A stretch of DNA of 49,518 nucleotides from Pseudonocardia oroxyli (lineage in GTDB: Bacteria > Actinomycetota > Actinomycetes > Mycobacteriales > Pseudonocardiaceae), in the NCBI RefSeq assembly GCF_900102195.1, contig NZ_FNBE01000005.1, forward strand, positions 1 to 49,518, given 5' to 3'. The position numbers and the translations under genes were made by a program. The notes below the pieces were generated by a model. The model saw only the letters and a list, made by a program, of their open reading frames with translations. It was not told the DNA's origin and did no database searches. Below are positions 18,255 through 26,444 of this stretch, one piece after another (position 1 is the stretch's first letter; the number at the start of each line of letters is the position of its first letter).

Positions 18255-19928
18255 TCACCCGCCGCCGCGCAGCTCGATGCTGATCTGTTCGGCGTCGAGG
18301 TTCTCCAGGGCCGTGGTCAGCGCCCCGGCGTCGAAGGTGCCCTCGGCGCGGGCGGCGACCAGGGCCGTGCGCTGCGCCTCGATCATCTCCAGGCGCAGCG
18401 CGCGCAGGTCGCCGGGGTCGGGTCGCTGGGCCTCGTCGGCGGAACGCTCCAGGAACTCCGCGACCTGCGGGTTGGCCGCGTGCTGCTCCAGCACCGTCCA
18501 GCTCGCCGCGCGCATCCGGTCGATGAGCTCCCCGCGTTCGGCCGCGACCTCGTCGGGATCGGGGGCCGCGGGCTTGACCAGCCGGACGAACCAGGCCAGC
18601 GTGCCGCCTTGGACCAGCAGCGACGCGGCCGCGACCAGGAACGCGACGAACACCAGCAGCGAGCGCAGCGGGGTGTCCTCGGGCAGGGTCTGCGCGGCGG
18701 CGAGGGTGACCGCGCCGCGCATCCCGGCCCAGACGAGCACGGCCCCCTCCCGGGGGCCGAGCGGCACGGCGAGCAGGTAGTCGATGTCGGCGATCTTGCG
18801 GCGCAGCCGGGTGCGGAAGCGCTCGGCGCGTTCGGGGTCGTCGATCTCGCGGGAGCGGCCGCGGAACTCGATCGTGTTCCCCACCTGCAGCTTCTCGTCC
18901 ACCCCCGCCAGCCGCGGGCGCAGGGACGCGCCCCGGCGGGCGAACCGGTTCTGGATGGTGATCAGCGGGGCGAGGAACACCGCCCGGACCGCGAGGGTGA
19001 GCACCAGGGCGAGGGCCGCCAGCCCGACGCCGGCCCAGACCGAGCCGGCGTCCGCCCGCAGGTCGCCCAGCACCGTCGTCAGCTCCAGACCCATGAGCAG
19101 GAAGATCCCGCCCTCCAGGACGGTCTCGACGGTGCGCCAGTTCTGCCTGTCGGACAGCCGGTGCTGCGGCGACAGGAACCGGATGGCGCCCTGCCCCGTC
19201 ACCAGCCCCGCGACGACGGCCGCGACCAGCCCGGACCCGTGGAGCTCCTCCGCGGGGATCGACGCCGCGAACGGCAGCGCGTAGGACACCACGGTGCTCA
19301 CCGGCGCCTGCCGGATGCGGGAGCGGACGACGAGCCCGAGCCTGCCCACCACCAGGCCGACGACGACGGCCACGACGACGGCGACCACGAAGTCCGCCAG
19401 CACCCCGCCGACCGACACCGACGCCGCGGTGGCGGCGATCGCCGCGCGGAGCACGACGAGGGCGGTGGCGTCGTTGAGCAGGCTCTCGCCGTCGAGGAGC
19501 GTCGTGATCCGCGGTGCGACGCCGACCTTCTTCACGATGGACGTGGCGACGGCGTCGGTGGGGCTCAGGATGGCCCCGAGCGCGACGCTCGCGGCCAGGC
19601 CCAGGTCGGGGACCAGCGCGTTCACCACGAGGCCGAGCACCGCCGTCGACAGCACGACGAGCAGCACGGACAGCCCGCTGATCGCGCCCAGCTCGCGCCG
19701 GAAGTCCATGGCGGGCATCGACACCGCGGAGGAGAACAGCAGCGGCGGCAGGACGCCCGCGAGGATCCATTCGGGGTCGACGGCGAACTCCGGCACGCCC
19801 GGCACGATGCTGACCAGCAGCCCGACCACGACGAGCACCAGCGGCGCCGCCACCTCGACCCGTTCCGAGAGCACGGCGCACGCCGCGATCGCGAGCAGCC
19901 CGCAGACGCCGATGATCAGCAATTCCAC
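18255..19928 (-). CDS. CPA1-family Na+/H+ antiporter (NhaP-like)
   Basis: The 557-residue protein has about 12-13 membrane helices in the first 410 residues. It contains the CPA1 signature segments [15 protein letters not shown] and [15 protein letters not shown], the latter with the ion-binding Asn-Asp pair. A cytosolic tail of about 130 residues follows, with a helical, acidic and Arg-rich character. It should exchange Na+ (or K+) for H+ and serve pH and salt balance. GTG 19928 has TAGCGT 6 nt upstream. The pseudogene follows 16 bp later and may have been co-transcribed. Confidence 0.9.
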   Translation of the reverse strand: MELLIIGVCGLLAIAACAVLSERVEVAAPLVLVVVGLLVSIVPGVPEFAVDPEWILAGVLPPLLFSSAVSMPAMDFRRELGAISGLSVLLVVLSTAVLGLVVNALVPDLGLAASVALGAILSPTDAVATSIVKKVGVAPRITTLLDGESLLNDATALVVLRAAIAATAASVSVGGVLADFVVAVVVAVVVGLVVGRLGLVVRSRIRQAPVSTVVSYALPFAASIPAEELHGSGLVAAVVAGLVTGQGAIRFLSPQHRLSDRQNWRTVETVLEGGIFLLMGLELTTVLGDLRADAGSVWAGVGLAALALVLTLAVRAVFLAPLITIQNRFARRGASLRPRLAGVDEKLQVGNTIEFRGRSREIDDPERAERFRTRLRRKIADIDYLLAVPLGPREGAVLVWAGMRGAVTLAAAQTLPEDTPLRSLLVFVAFLVAAASLLVQGGTLAWFVRLVKPAAPDPDEVAAERGELIDRMRAASWTVLEQHAANPQVAEFLERSADEAQRPDPGDLRALRLEMIEAQRTALVAARAEGTFDAGALTTALENLDAEQISIELRGGG

Positions 19929-19934
19929 AGCGCA

Positions 19935-19940
19935 ACGCTA
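19935..19940 (-). promoter_or_regulatory. Candidate -10 of a leaderless promoter (antiporter)
   Basis: Reading leftward, TAGCGT lies 6 nt before GTG 19928; no ribosome site is present. Confidence 0.4.
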
Positions 19941-19958
19941 GCGGGCGCCCCCCGCGGT

Positions 19959-20000
19959 CGTGCGTGGTAAGTGGTGCTCTGGCACCACTTACCACGCACG
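19959..20000 (-). terminator. Terminator hairpin overlapping the dioxygenase stop codon
   Basis: Perfect 19-bp arms (19959-19977 and 19982-20000) around a 4-nt loop. The TAA of the dioxygenase gene (19989-19991) lies inside the stem, so the hairpin terminates the ABC-dioxygenase operon. It ends about 20 bp before the antiporter promoter. Confidence 0.8.
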
Positions 20001-20819
20001 GGCGCCGAAGGCGCCGACCGAGCGGACCGTCAGCACGTGGAGGGTGCGCTCGCCGCGGTAGGCGTCCCGGCCGTGGAGGAAGCGGTAGTTGTCCAGCACG
20101 AAGAGGTCGCCCGCGTCGAGGCGGAAGCGCGGGGCGACCTCCATCGCGGTGGCGAGGACGTCCGCGTACCGCTCGATCAGCGCCAGCTCGGTGTCCCAGT
20201 ACGGCGAGCGCGGGACGGGGGCGGCGTAGTCACTGGCCCGGACCGCCCGACGGCCGGCGCGCGTGTACTCCACCATCCGGCGGACGAGCGGGGTCGCCGG
20301 TACCCCGCGGGCGGGCTGGACCCAGCTGCCGAAGAAGTCGACGTCCGTGCCCACGAGGAACTCGTGCACCTCGCGCAGCTCCGGCTCCGCGGCGGTGCGC
20401 AGGGCCTCGACCAGCGCGTACCCGTCGACCAGGACCGAGTCCCCGCCGGAGTCCGCGGCGCGCCCGCAGAGCATGAGCAGCCAGTCCTCGTCCGGGTCCC
20501 GCAGCCGCACCGGGTGCCCGTGCACGTCGACGACGACGTTCGCGCCGTCGGAGTGCAGGCCCAGGATCGGGGCGTCGGTGCCGCCCTGGGCCCGGATCCC
20601 GAACAGCTCGCGCAGTCCGCCGCCGAGTGCGGTGGCGGCGGCGTCGACGAGTCGTTCCGGGTCGGTCGCGTAACCCGGGACGATCACCGCGCCCGCCTCG
20701 GCCAGCCCGGCCCGCAGGTCCGTGACGACGGGGGGCACCACGCCGACGGCCCCGAGGGTCTCCTTCCACTCGGGGCGGACCTCGCCGCTCCGTCGACCGC
20801 TCGCGCTCGTGACCGCCAT
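19989..20819 (-). CDS. TauD/TfdA-family Fe(II)/2-oxoglutarate dioxygenase
   Basis: The 276-residue protein carries the metal-binding HxD motif as His89-Ser-Asp91 (in LGLHSDGANVV), the distal His249 (YRFLHGRDAY) and Arg258 for 2-oxoglutarate, all in the order seen in TauD/TfdA and clavaminate-synthase-like enzymes. It should couple 2-oxoglutarate decarboxylation to hydroxylation or oxidative cleavage of a small substrate. It is the last gene of the operon, 42 bp after an ABC permease, and ends within a hairpin. The context suggests that it acts on the imported compound or helps make a carrier for it. The substrate is unknown. Confidence 0.87.
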   Translation of the reverse strand: MAVTSASGRRSGEVRPEWKETLGAVGVVPPVVTDLRAGLAEAGAVIVPGYATDPERLVDAAATALGGGLRELFGIRAQGGTDAPILGLHSDGANVVVDVHGHPVRLRDPDEDWLLMLCGRAADSGGDSVLVDGYALVEALRTAAEPELREVHEFLVGTDVDFFGSWVQPARGVPATPLVRRMVEYTRAGRRAVRASDYAAPVPRSPYWDTELALIERYADVLATAMEVAPRFRLDAGDLFVLDNYRFLHGRDAYRGERTLHVLTVRSVGAFGARAW

Positions 20820-20861
20820 CCCGGCACCGACCCTCTCTCGCCACTCACTGGCAAGAGCACC

Positions 20862-21647
20862 CTATCTGCCGGACCACCGCGCATCCAGCCGTCGCCCGAG
20901 CAGCGTGACGACGAGCGCCGCGACCACCACCGCCGCGCCGGGCAGCACGACGAGCTGTGGCGCGGCGAACAGGAACTGCCTGCCCTCGGCGAGCATCGCG
21001 CCCCACTCGGGGGTGGGCGGCTGGGCGCCCAGCCCCAGGAAGGACAGGCCCGCCAGCGACAACAGCACGTTGGCGAACCGCAGGCAGGCGTGCGCGGTCA
21101 GCGGTCGGATCGCGTTCGGCAGGATGTGGACGAGCGCGATCCGGCCCGCGCCCGCGCCCAGCGCCACCGCCCCCTCGACGTACTCGCGGGCCCGTTCCCG
21201 CACCGTGAGCTGGTAGGCGAGCCGGGCGAACGGGGTCCAGCCGGTGAGCAGGACGGCGATCGCCAGGGTGCCGAGCCCGGGCTCGCGGACCGCCGCCACG
21301 ACCAGGCCGACGATGATCGTCGGGATGGCCACGAGGACGTCGAGGACGCGCTGCAGCAGCTGCCCCACCGCCCCGCCCGCGTAGCCCGCCAGCAGACCCA
21401 CCAGGGTGCCGATCGCGGCGCAGACGACCACCGCGACCAGGGTGAACCAGACCGAGAGCCGGGTGCCCACCACGAGCCGGGCCAGCACGTCCCGCCCCAG
21501 GTTGTCCGTGCCGAGCGGGTGCGCGGGTGAGGGCCCCGCGAACCGCTCGGCCAGGTTCGTCGAGACGGCGTCGAGCGGCAGGAAGGCGGCCACGAGCAGC
21601 ACCGCGACCACGACGGCGCAGGTCACGAGGACCGGATCGCGCCTCAT
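20862..21647 (-). CDS. ABC importer permease, DppC/NikC type
   Basis: The 261-residue protein has about six membrane helices. It has the family's N-terminal HPLGTDNLGRDVLARLVVGTR segment and the EAA loop around EYVEGAVALGAGAGRIALVHILPN that contacts the ATPase. It forms the membrane channel with the DppB-type subunit encoded just upstream (ATGA overlap). No ATPase gene is present in the operon or window. Confidence 0.92.
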   Translation of the reverse strand: MRRDPVLVTCAVVVAVLLVAAFLPLDAVSTNLAERFAGPSPAHPLGTDNLGRDVLARLVVGTRLSVWFTLVAVVVCAAIGTLVGLLAGYAGGAVGQLLQRVLDVLVAIPTIIVGLVVAAVREPGLGTLAIAVLLTGWTPFARLAYQLTVRERAREYVEGAVALGAGAGRIALVHILPNAIRPLTAHACLRFANVLLSLAGLSFLGLGAQPPTPEWGAMLAEGRQFLFAAPQLVVLPGAAVVVAALVVTLLGRRLDARWSGR

Positions 21648-22588
21648 CCCTCGGCCTCGCTGCGGGCGACGGGATCCAGGGCGAGCGCCACCGCCTCGGC
21701 GCCGATGCCCGCGACGACCGCCACCGCGACGACGGCGAGCAGCCCGGCCTGCAGCATCGGCAGGTCCTGACCGATCACCGAGTCGTAGAGCAGCCGCCCC
21801 AGCCCCGGGATGCCGAAGGCCACCTCGACGACCACCGCGCCGCCCAGCAGCCCCGCGAAGAACATCCCCGACAGGGCGGTGACCCCGGTCAGGGCCAGCC
21901 GCGCCCCGTGCCGCCAGACGAGCCGGGACGGCCCCAGCCCCTTGGCCAGGGCCACGGTGACGTGCGGACGGGCCAGCGCGTCCAGGGTCTCGGCCCGGGT
22001 GAGCTGCGCGGCCAGTGCGACCGGGAAGCAGGCGAGGGTGAGCACCGGCAGCACCGCCTGCGCGGGGGTGCCCCAGCCGGTCGCGGGCAGCAGTGGCACC
22101 GCGATCGCGAGCAGCAGCACGAGCACCGGGGCCAGCACGAACTCCGGCACCGCCACCCCCACCACGGAGATCGCGGTGACCACCCGGTCGGCGAGCCCGC
22201 CGCGGCGCCGCGCCGCACGCACCCCGAGCGGGATGCCGACCACCGCGGCGACCAGCAGGGCCAGCGCGGAGAGCACGGCGGAGACCTCCAGCGCCGCCCC
22301 CAGCTGCGGGGCGATCGGCGTGCGGGTGGCGAAGGAGGTGCCGAGGTCACCGCGCAGGGCGTGGCCGAGCCAGCGCAGGAACTGCTCGACCCAGGAGCGG
22401 TCCAGCCCCAGCTCGGCGGTGACGCGGGCGGCGACCGCCGGGTCCGGCTCGGCCTCCGCGGTCCGGCTGCGCAGCACCGCCCGCACCGTGTCCACCCCGG
22501 CCAGCCGCGGCAGCAGGAAGATCAGCAGGGCGGCGCCGAGGAGGACGAACGGCACGGTGAGCAGCCGACGTCCGACGAGTCCGGTCAC
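21644..22588 (-). CDS. ABC importer permease, DppB/NikB type
   Basis: The 314-residue protein shows the DppB layout: a first helix (RRLLTVPFVLLGAALLIFLL), a periplasmic stretch with ELGLDRSWVEQFLRWLGHALRGDLG, then five helices. The EAA-like loop is around VALAKGLGPSRLVWRHGAR. The GTG at 22588 overlaps the stop of the binding-protein gene (GTGA) and its own stop overlaps the next permease, so three genes are coupled. The open frame continuing upstream overlaps the binding-protein gene and is not used. Confidence 0.92.
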   Translation of the reverse strand: MTGLVGRRLLTVPFVLLGAALLIFLLPRLAGVDTVRAVLRSRTAEAEPDPAVAARVTAELGLDRSWVEQFLRWLGHALRGDLGTSFATRTPIAPQLGAALEVSAVLSALALLVAAVVGIPLGVRAARRRGGLADRVVTAISVVGVAVPEFVLAPVLVLLLAIAVPLLPATGWGTPAQAVLPVLTLACFPVALAAQLTRAETLDALARPHVTVALAKGLGPSRLVWRHGARLALTGVTALSGMFFAGLLGGAVVVEVAFGIPGLGRLLYDSVIGQDLPMLQAGLLAVVAVAVVAGIGAEAVALALDPVARSEAEG

Positions 22589-24099
22589 TCGGTCCGGGTC
22601 ACCTCGGTCGTGAGGAGCTGCTTGGCCAGCGGGTCGATCGTGTAACCGGCGACATCCCTGCCGACCGCGTTCTCCTGCGAGTGCACCAGCGGCAGCCCGA
22701 CGGCGTCCGCGTCCAGCTTCGCCGCCGCGGCGGTGAAGATCCGCTGCCGCTCCGCGGGGTCGGAGGTGGTGCCCAGCGGGGCGAGCAGCGCGTCGAACTC
22801 CGGCGAGCAGTAGCGGTTGATGTTGTACGACCCGGCGCAGGAGTAGTCGCTGACCAGCGTGGACCCGGCGTCCGGGACGTCGGTCAGGTAGTTGCGGGAG
22901 AGCAGGAACATGTCGTAGTCCCCCGCGAGCAGCCCCGGCTCCTGCGGGCCGTACTCGCCGATCTGGATCCGGGCGTCGACGCCGATCTCCCGCAGCATGC
23001 CCTGCACCGCGGTGGCCAGGGTCGGCAGCTCGGGCCGGTTGGGGTAGGTCGCCAGCGTCACGCTGATCTGCGGGTTGCCCGCCGCGGCCAGCAGGTCCTT
23101 CGCGCCCTGGACGTCCGGGGCGGGCGGCGGGTCCTGGCTGCCCCACGCGACCGCGGGGCCGAACAGCTCCGACGCGGGCAGGGCCGACCCGGCGAGCGCC
23201 TGCTCGGCCAGCGCGGTGCGGTCGATCGCCTTCGCGACGGCCTGCCGGACCCGGATGTCGTCGAACGGGGCGCGGGACTCGTTGAGCATCAGCGACACCG
23301 TGCGCGGGGCCGCGACGCTCTGGTTCGTGTAGCCGTTGCCCTCGGTGAACTCGAGCAGGGACGACTCGGGCAGGCCCTGCGCGATCTGGACGTCCCCGGC
23401 GCGCAGCGCGAGCGCCCGCGCGGCCGGGTCCGTCACGAACTGCACCGTGGCCCGGGCCAGCTGCGGGCGCGGGCCCCAGTAGGCGTCGTTCCGCTCGACG
23501 ACGGCCTCCTGGGTGCCCTGCGCGGACACGATCCGCATCGGACCGGTGCCGGTCCCCACGACGTTCGGCGGCCCGCCGGTGTACGCGCTCGGCGCCAGGA
23601 TCGCGGTGTTCACCGAGCTCAGCCGCAGCGGCAGGATCGGGTCGGGCTTCGCCGTGGTGACCGTGACGGCGTCCGGCCCGCTCTCGGCGGCCGTCAGGCC
23701 GATGCCCCTGATCGCCCGCGGCGGCGCGGACACCCCGGCGACCCAGGTCAGGGAGTCGACCACGGCGGCGGGGGTGAGTGGGGTGCCGTCGTGGAAGGTC
23801 ACCCCCGGCCGCAGCGTGAAGGTCCACCGGGCGCCGTCCTGCGTCCACGAGGTGGCCAGCGACGGCTGCGCGGTCCCGTCGGAACCCGCCTTCACCAGGG
23901 TCTCGGACGAACCGAGGTTGGCCACGACGAACGCGTCGTCGGTGTCCATCGCGTAGCCGGAGCGGGGGGCGAACTGGGCGGCGATCCGCAGCTCGCCGTC
24001 CGGCACGGGGGTGCCGGTCGACGCGGCGTTCCCGCCGCAGCCCGCGACGAGCCCGAGCAGGGCTCCCACGGCGAGTAGCCGACGAACGGTGGAGGGCAT
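22585..24099 (-). CDS. ABC importer substrate-binding lipoprotein, peptide/nickel family (SBP family 5)
   Basis: The 504-residue protein starts with a lipoprotein signal ending in LVAGC (Cys21). It then has family 5 segments: WTFTLRPGVTFHDGTPLTPAAVVDSL, FDDIRVRQAVAKAIDR and the C-terminal domain through TIDPLAKQLL. Family members bind peptides, nickel complexes, opine-type metallophores or other small solutes. ATG 24099 fits the lipobox; the frame is open to 24165. A TTGACA-N17-CACGAT promoter lies 38 bp upstream, overlapped by an imperfect palindrome. Ligand unknown. Confidence 0.9.
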   Translation of the reverse strand: MPSTVRRLLAVGALLGLVAGCGGNAASTGTPVPDGELRIAAQFAPRSGYAMDTDDAFVVANLGSSETLVKAGSDGTAQPSLATSWTQDGARWTFTLRPGVTFHDGTPLTPAAVVDSLTWVAGVSAPPRAIRGIGLTAAESGPDAVTVTTAKPDPILPLRLSSVNTAILAPSAYTGGPPNVVGTGTGPMRIVSAQGTQEAVVERNDAYWGPRPQLARATVQFVTDPAARALALRAGDVQIAQGLPESSLLEFTEGNGYTNQSVAAPRTVSLMLNESRAPFDDIRVRQAVAKAIDRTALAEQALAGSALPASELFGPAVAWGSQDPPPAPDVQGAKDLLAAAGNPQISVTLATYPNRPELPTLATAVQGMLREIGVDARIQIGEYGPQEPGLLAGDYDMFLLSRNYLTDVPDAGSTLVSDYSCAGSYNINRYCSPEFDALLAPLGTTSDPAERQRIFTAAAAKLDADAVGLPLVHSQENAVGRDVAGYTIDPLAKQLLTTEVTRTE

Positions 24100-24136
24100 C
24101 GAGGGCCTTTCAGGCGATCGGGTGAGGGCCGCAGAG

Positions 24137-24165
24137 ATCGTGCGGATACCTGAACGCTCTGTCAA
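24137..24165 (-). promoter_or_regulatory. Promoter of the ABC importer-dioxygenase operon
   Basis: Reading leftward, TTGACA (24165-24160) is a perfect -35, followed after 17 nt by CACGAT (24142-24137). The -35 lies within the left arm of the palindrome at 24161-24192, a layout expected for repression. Confidence 0.55.
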
Positions 24166-24192
24166 TCATGTGCGTCGACCTGCATGTTTGAC
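24161..24192. promoter_or_regulatory. Candidate operator in the divergent ABC/MFS promoter region
   Basis: GTCAATCATG (24161-24170) and CATGTTTGAC (24183-24192) match as an inverted repeat at 9 of 10 positions. The centre of the spacer is the palindrome GTCGAC, giving a 32-bp symmetrical element. It overlaps the -35 of the leftward operon. The binding regulator is not encoded next to it. It does not match the Zur or Fur boxes I know. Confidence 0.55.
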
Positions 24193-24244
24193 GGAACAGG
24201 TCACAGTGTCGCGAACCACCTGCTGATGCTACTAATAGGCGATT

Positions 24245-25492
24245 ATGTCCGGACCCGCCTCCCGCACCGGCCTGCGCCGGTTCGCGGCCCTCGCCGACTT
24301 CGGCCGACTGCCGCTGGTGATGAAGCTCCTGGTGACCACCCAGGGCGCCTTCAACGTGGGCTTCTACATGGTGCTGCCGTACCTGGCGGCGCACCTGTCC
24401 GAGGACCTGGCGCTGGCGGGCGGGGTCGTCGGGCTGGTGCTCGGGCTGCGGACGTTCAGCCAGCAGGGGCTGTTCATGGTCGGCGGGATCCTGGCCGACC
24501 GGTGGGGTGCGAAACCGGTCATCCTGGTGGGCTGCATCCTGCGCGTCGGCGGCTTCGTCCTGCTCGGGGTCTCCGGCTCGCTGGCGGGCGTGATCGGGGG
24601 CGCCCTGCTCACCGGCTTCGCGGCCGCACTGTTCTCCCCGGCGGTCGAGTCGTCGCTGGCCAGGGAGGCGGGCCTGCTGGAGCGGGCGGGAGGACGGGGC
24701 GGGCTCACCCGGGCGGACGTCTTCGCGATGTTCGCGGTGAGCGGGCAGCTGGGGACCGTGGTCGGGCCGCTGGTGGGGACCGCGCTGCTGCTCGTGGACT
24801 TCCGGCTGGCCTGCCTGGTCGCCGCGGGCGCGTTCGTGCTGATCCTGGTGGCCCACGCCGTCTGGCTGCCGCGCCGCCCGGCCCCGCACGCCGACGAGCC
24901 GATGCTCGCGGGCTGGGCGGAGGTGCTCGCCAACCGCCGGTTCCTCGCCTTCGCGGCGGGCTACTCGGCCTACCTGCTCTGCTACAACCAGCTGTACCTG
25001 GCGCTGCCCGCCGAGCTGAGCCGCACCGGGTCGGAGTCGGCGCTGGGGTGGCTGTTCGTGGTCGCGTCGGTGATGGTGATCGCGGGCCAGGTGCCCGTCA
25101 CGCGGTGGGCCCGCACGAACGGCACCCGCGCGCTGGTGGCGGGGTTCGCGCTCATGGCGCTGGCCTTCGCCGTCGTCGCCGTGGCTCTGCCGCTGCGGGC
25201 GCTGTGGCCGGCGGTGGTGTTCGTGGTGGTGCTCACGGCCGGGCAGATGCTGGCCGTGCCGATCGCGCAGGACCTGGTGCCGCAGCTCGCGCGGGAACGC
25301 AGGCTGGGCGCGTACTTCGGGGTGCTGTCGTCCGCGGGCGGGGTCGCCGTGCTCATCGGGAGCACCGCGGTGGGCGCCCTGCTCGACGGGCCGCCGGTCG
25401 TCCCGTGGCTGGTGCTGGCGGTGGTGCCGCTCGTCGCCGCCGTCGTGCTGGGCGGGCTACTCGGCCGCGCACCCGTCGCCCGGGTTGGATAG
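24245..25492 (+). CDS. Major facilitator superfamily transporter (probable exporter)
   Basis: The 415-residue protein has 12 predicted membrane helices with the motif-A-like loop GGILADRWGAKPVILVG between helices 2 and 3, and LARERRLGAYFGV in the second half. It resembles drug or small-molecule efflux MFS proteins. It diverges from the ABC importer operon over a shared palindrome, so the two are probably co-regulated. Together they form an import/export pair as seen in some metallophore loci. That reading is inference. The DUF1269-like gene follows 9 bp later. Confidence 0.85.
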   Translation: MSGPASRTGLRRFAALADFGRLPLVMKLLVTTQGAFNVGFYMVLPYLAAHLSEDLALAGGVVGLVLGLRTFSQQGLFMVGGILADRWGAKPVILVGCILRVGGFVLLGVSGSLAGVIGGALLTGFAAALFSPAVESSLAREAGLLERAGGRGGLTRADVFAMFAVSGQLGTVVGPLVGTALLLVDFRLACLVAAGAFVLILVAHAVWLPRRPAPHADEPMLAGWAEVLANRRFLAFAAGYSAYLLCYNQLYLALPAELSRTGSESALGWLFVVASVMVIAGQVPVTRWARTNGTRALVAGFALMALAFAVVAVALPLRALWPAVVFVVVLTAGQMLAVPIAQDLVPQLARERRLGAYFGVLSSAGGVAVLIGSTAVGALLDGPPVVPWLVLAVVPLVAAVVLGGLLGRAPVARVG

Positions 25493-25501
25493 CGTGCGGT
25501 C

Positions 25502-25966
25502 GTGGCCGAGAACGTGCTGGTGGTAACGGGTTCGGATCCTGCCGAGGCGCTGAGCGCACTGCGGGCGTCCGAGGCGATCGAGCTGCGCGCGGCGGCCATC
25601 GTCCATCGAGCGGCGGACGGGAAGCTCACCCTCGACGAACAGACCGGGGACGCGCTGACCTTCGCCGACACGCACCCGCGGCTCGGCGCGCTGGTCACGC
25701 TGTTGCTGGGCCCGGTCGACACGCTGCTGTTCGGCAACCAGCTCGTGGCGCTCTACGGCGCCGCCGAGCAGTCCGAGGAGGGGCTGGCGCTGCGGCACAT
25801 CGCCCAGGCCGTGCCCGCGGGCGGCAGCGCGGTGATCGCGGACGTGGTGGAGGACGACGAGTCCATCCTCGACACCGCCGTCCCGGGCACGATCGCGAGA
25901 AAGCCCCTGGCCCAGGTCGAACGCGAGATCGACGCGGGCGTGGTCGAACGCACTATGGAACCATAA
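25502..25966 (+). CDS. DUF1269-like protein
   Basis: The 154-residue protein shows the DUF1269 pattern: a beta strand start (NVLVVTGSDPAEALSAL), AAAIVHRAADGKLTLDE, a hydrophobic segment (LGALVTLLLGPVDTLLFG) and PAGGSAVIADVVEDDESILD. Such proteins are small, weakly membrane-associated and of unknown function. GTG 25502 is 9 bp after the MFS gene, so they are co-transcribed. Its TAA lies inside the AT-rich palindrome that separates it from hspR. Confidence 0.65.
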   Translation: MAENVLVVTGSDPAEALSALRASEAIELRAAAIVHRAADGKLTLDEQTGDALTFADTHPRLGALVTLLLGPVDTLLFGNQLVALYGAAEQSEEGLALRHIAQAVPAGGSAVIADVVEDDESILDTAVPGTIARKPLAQVEREIDAGVVERTMEP

Positions 25967-26006
25967 CGTCGTTTTTTGGGCCCAGAACCGACATTATGGT
26001 TCCATA
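25954..26006. terminator. AT-rich bidirectional terminator palindrome between DUF1269-like gene and hspR
   Basis: Outer arms TATGGAACCATA (25954-25965) and TATGGTTCCATA (25995-26006) are exact complements. The inner stem continues with few mismatches and one bulge to a central GGGCCC. A run of six T lies in the left arm. CCATAATG occurs twice in tandem at 26003-26019. It separates two convergent genes. The low GC content is unusual for this chromosome. Confidence 0.65.
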
Positions 26007-26020
26007 ATGCCCATAATGCG

Positions 26021-26434
26021 TCAGGTCTTGCGGCGGGACGGGCGGGGTTGCCACACCACCACGGCGCTGCGGTCGACCGGGACCAGGTCGGTGCGGTAGG
26101 ACGCGGGGATGTCGCGCTGGCGGAGCTCCTCCGTCAGCGCCGCCACCTGCTCCCTCAGCTGGTCCACCAGCTGCTCGAGCTCGATGATCCGCTTGATCCC
26201 GGCCAGGTTGACGCCCTCCTCCTGGGAGAGCCGCTGCACCTCGCGGAGCAGCGCGATGTCCCGCGCCGAGTAGCGCCGACCGCCGCCCGGCGACCGGCCG
26301 GGGCTCACCAGCCCCAGCCGGTCGTAGCTGCGCAGCGTCTGGGCGTGCAGCCCGGACAGCTCCGCGGCGATGGAGATGACGAAGACCGGCGTGTCCGCAC
26401 TCGCGCCAGGCGGGAGCCCGGTGTCGTCAGCCAT
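26021..26434 (-). CDS. hspR: Heat-shock repressor HspR (MerR type)
   Basis: The 137-residue protein has a MerR-type winged helix at its N-terminus (FVISIAAELSGLHAQTLRSYDRLGLV, then GGGRRYSARDIALLREVQ). A coiled-coil helix (RIIELEQLVDQLREQVAAL) and a short basic tail follow. HspR binds HAIR sequences with DnaK as co-repressor. Here it is the last gene of the dnaK operon it represses, 10 bp after dnaJ with an AGGAGG ribosome site between. HAIR sites upstream of dnaK (30232-30306) and between clpB and the AAA gene (15426-15446) are its predicted targets. Confidence 0.95.
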   Translation of the reverse strand: MADDTGLPPGASADTPVFVISIAAELSGLHAQTLRSYDRLGLVSPGRSPGGGRRYSARDIALLREVQRLSQEEGVNLAGIKRIIELEQLVDQLREQVAALTEELRQRDIPASYRTDLVPVDRSAVVVWQPRPSRRKT

Positions 26435-26444
26435 CGGTCACCTC

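Noticed and set aside
24161..24192. Zur or Fur box for the ABC/MFS locus
   Set aside because: The palindrome GTCAAtCATG/CATGtTTGAC does not fit the Zur or Fur sequences I know, so a metal regulator is not claimed.
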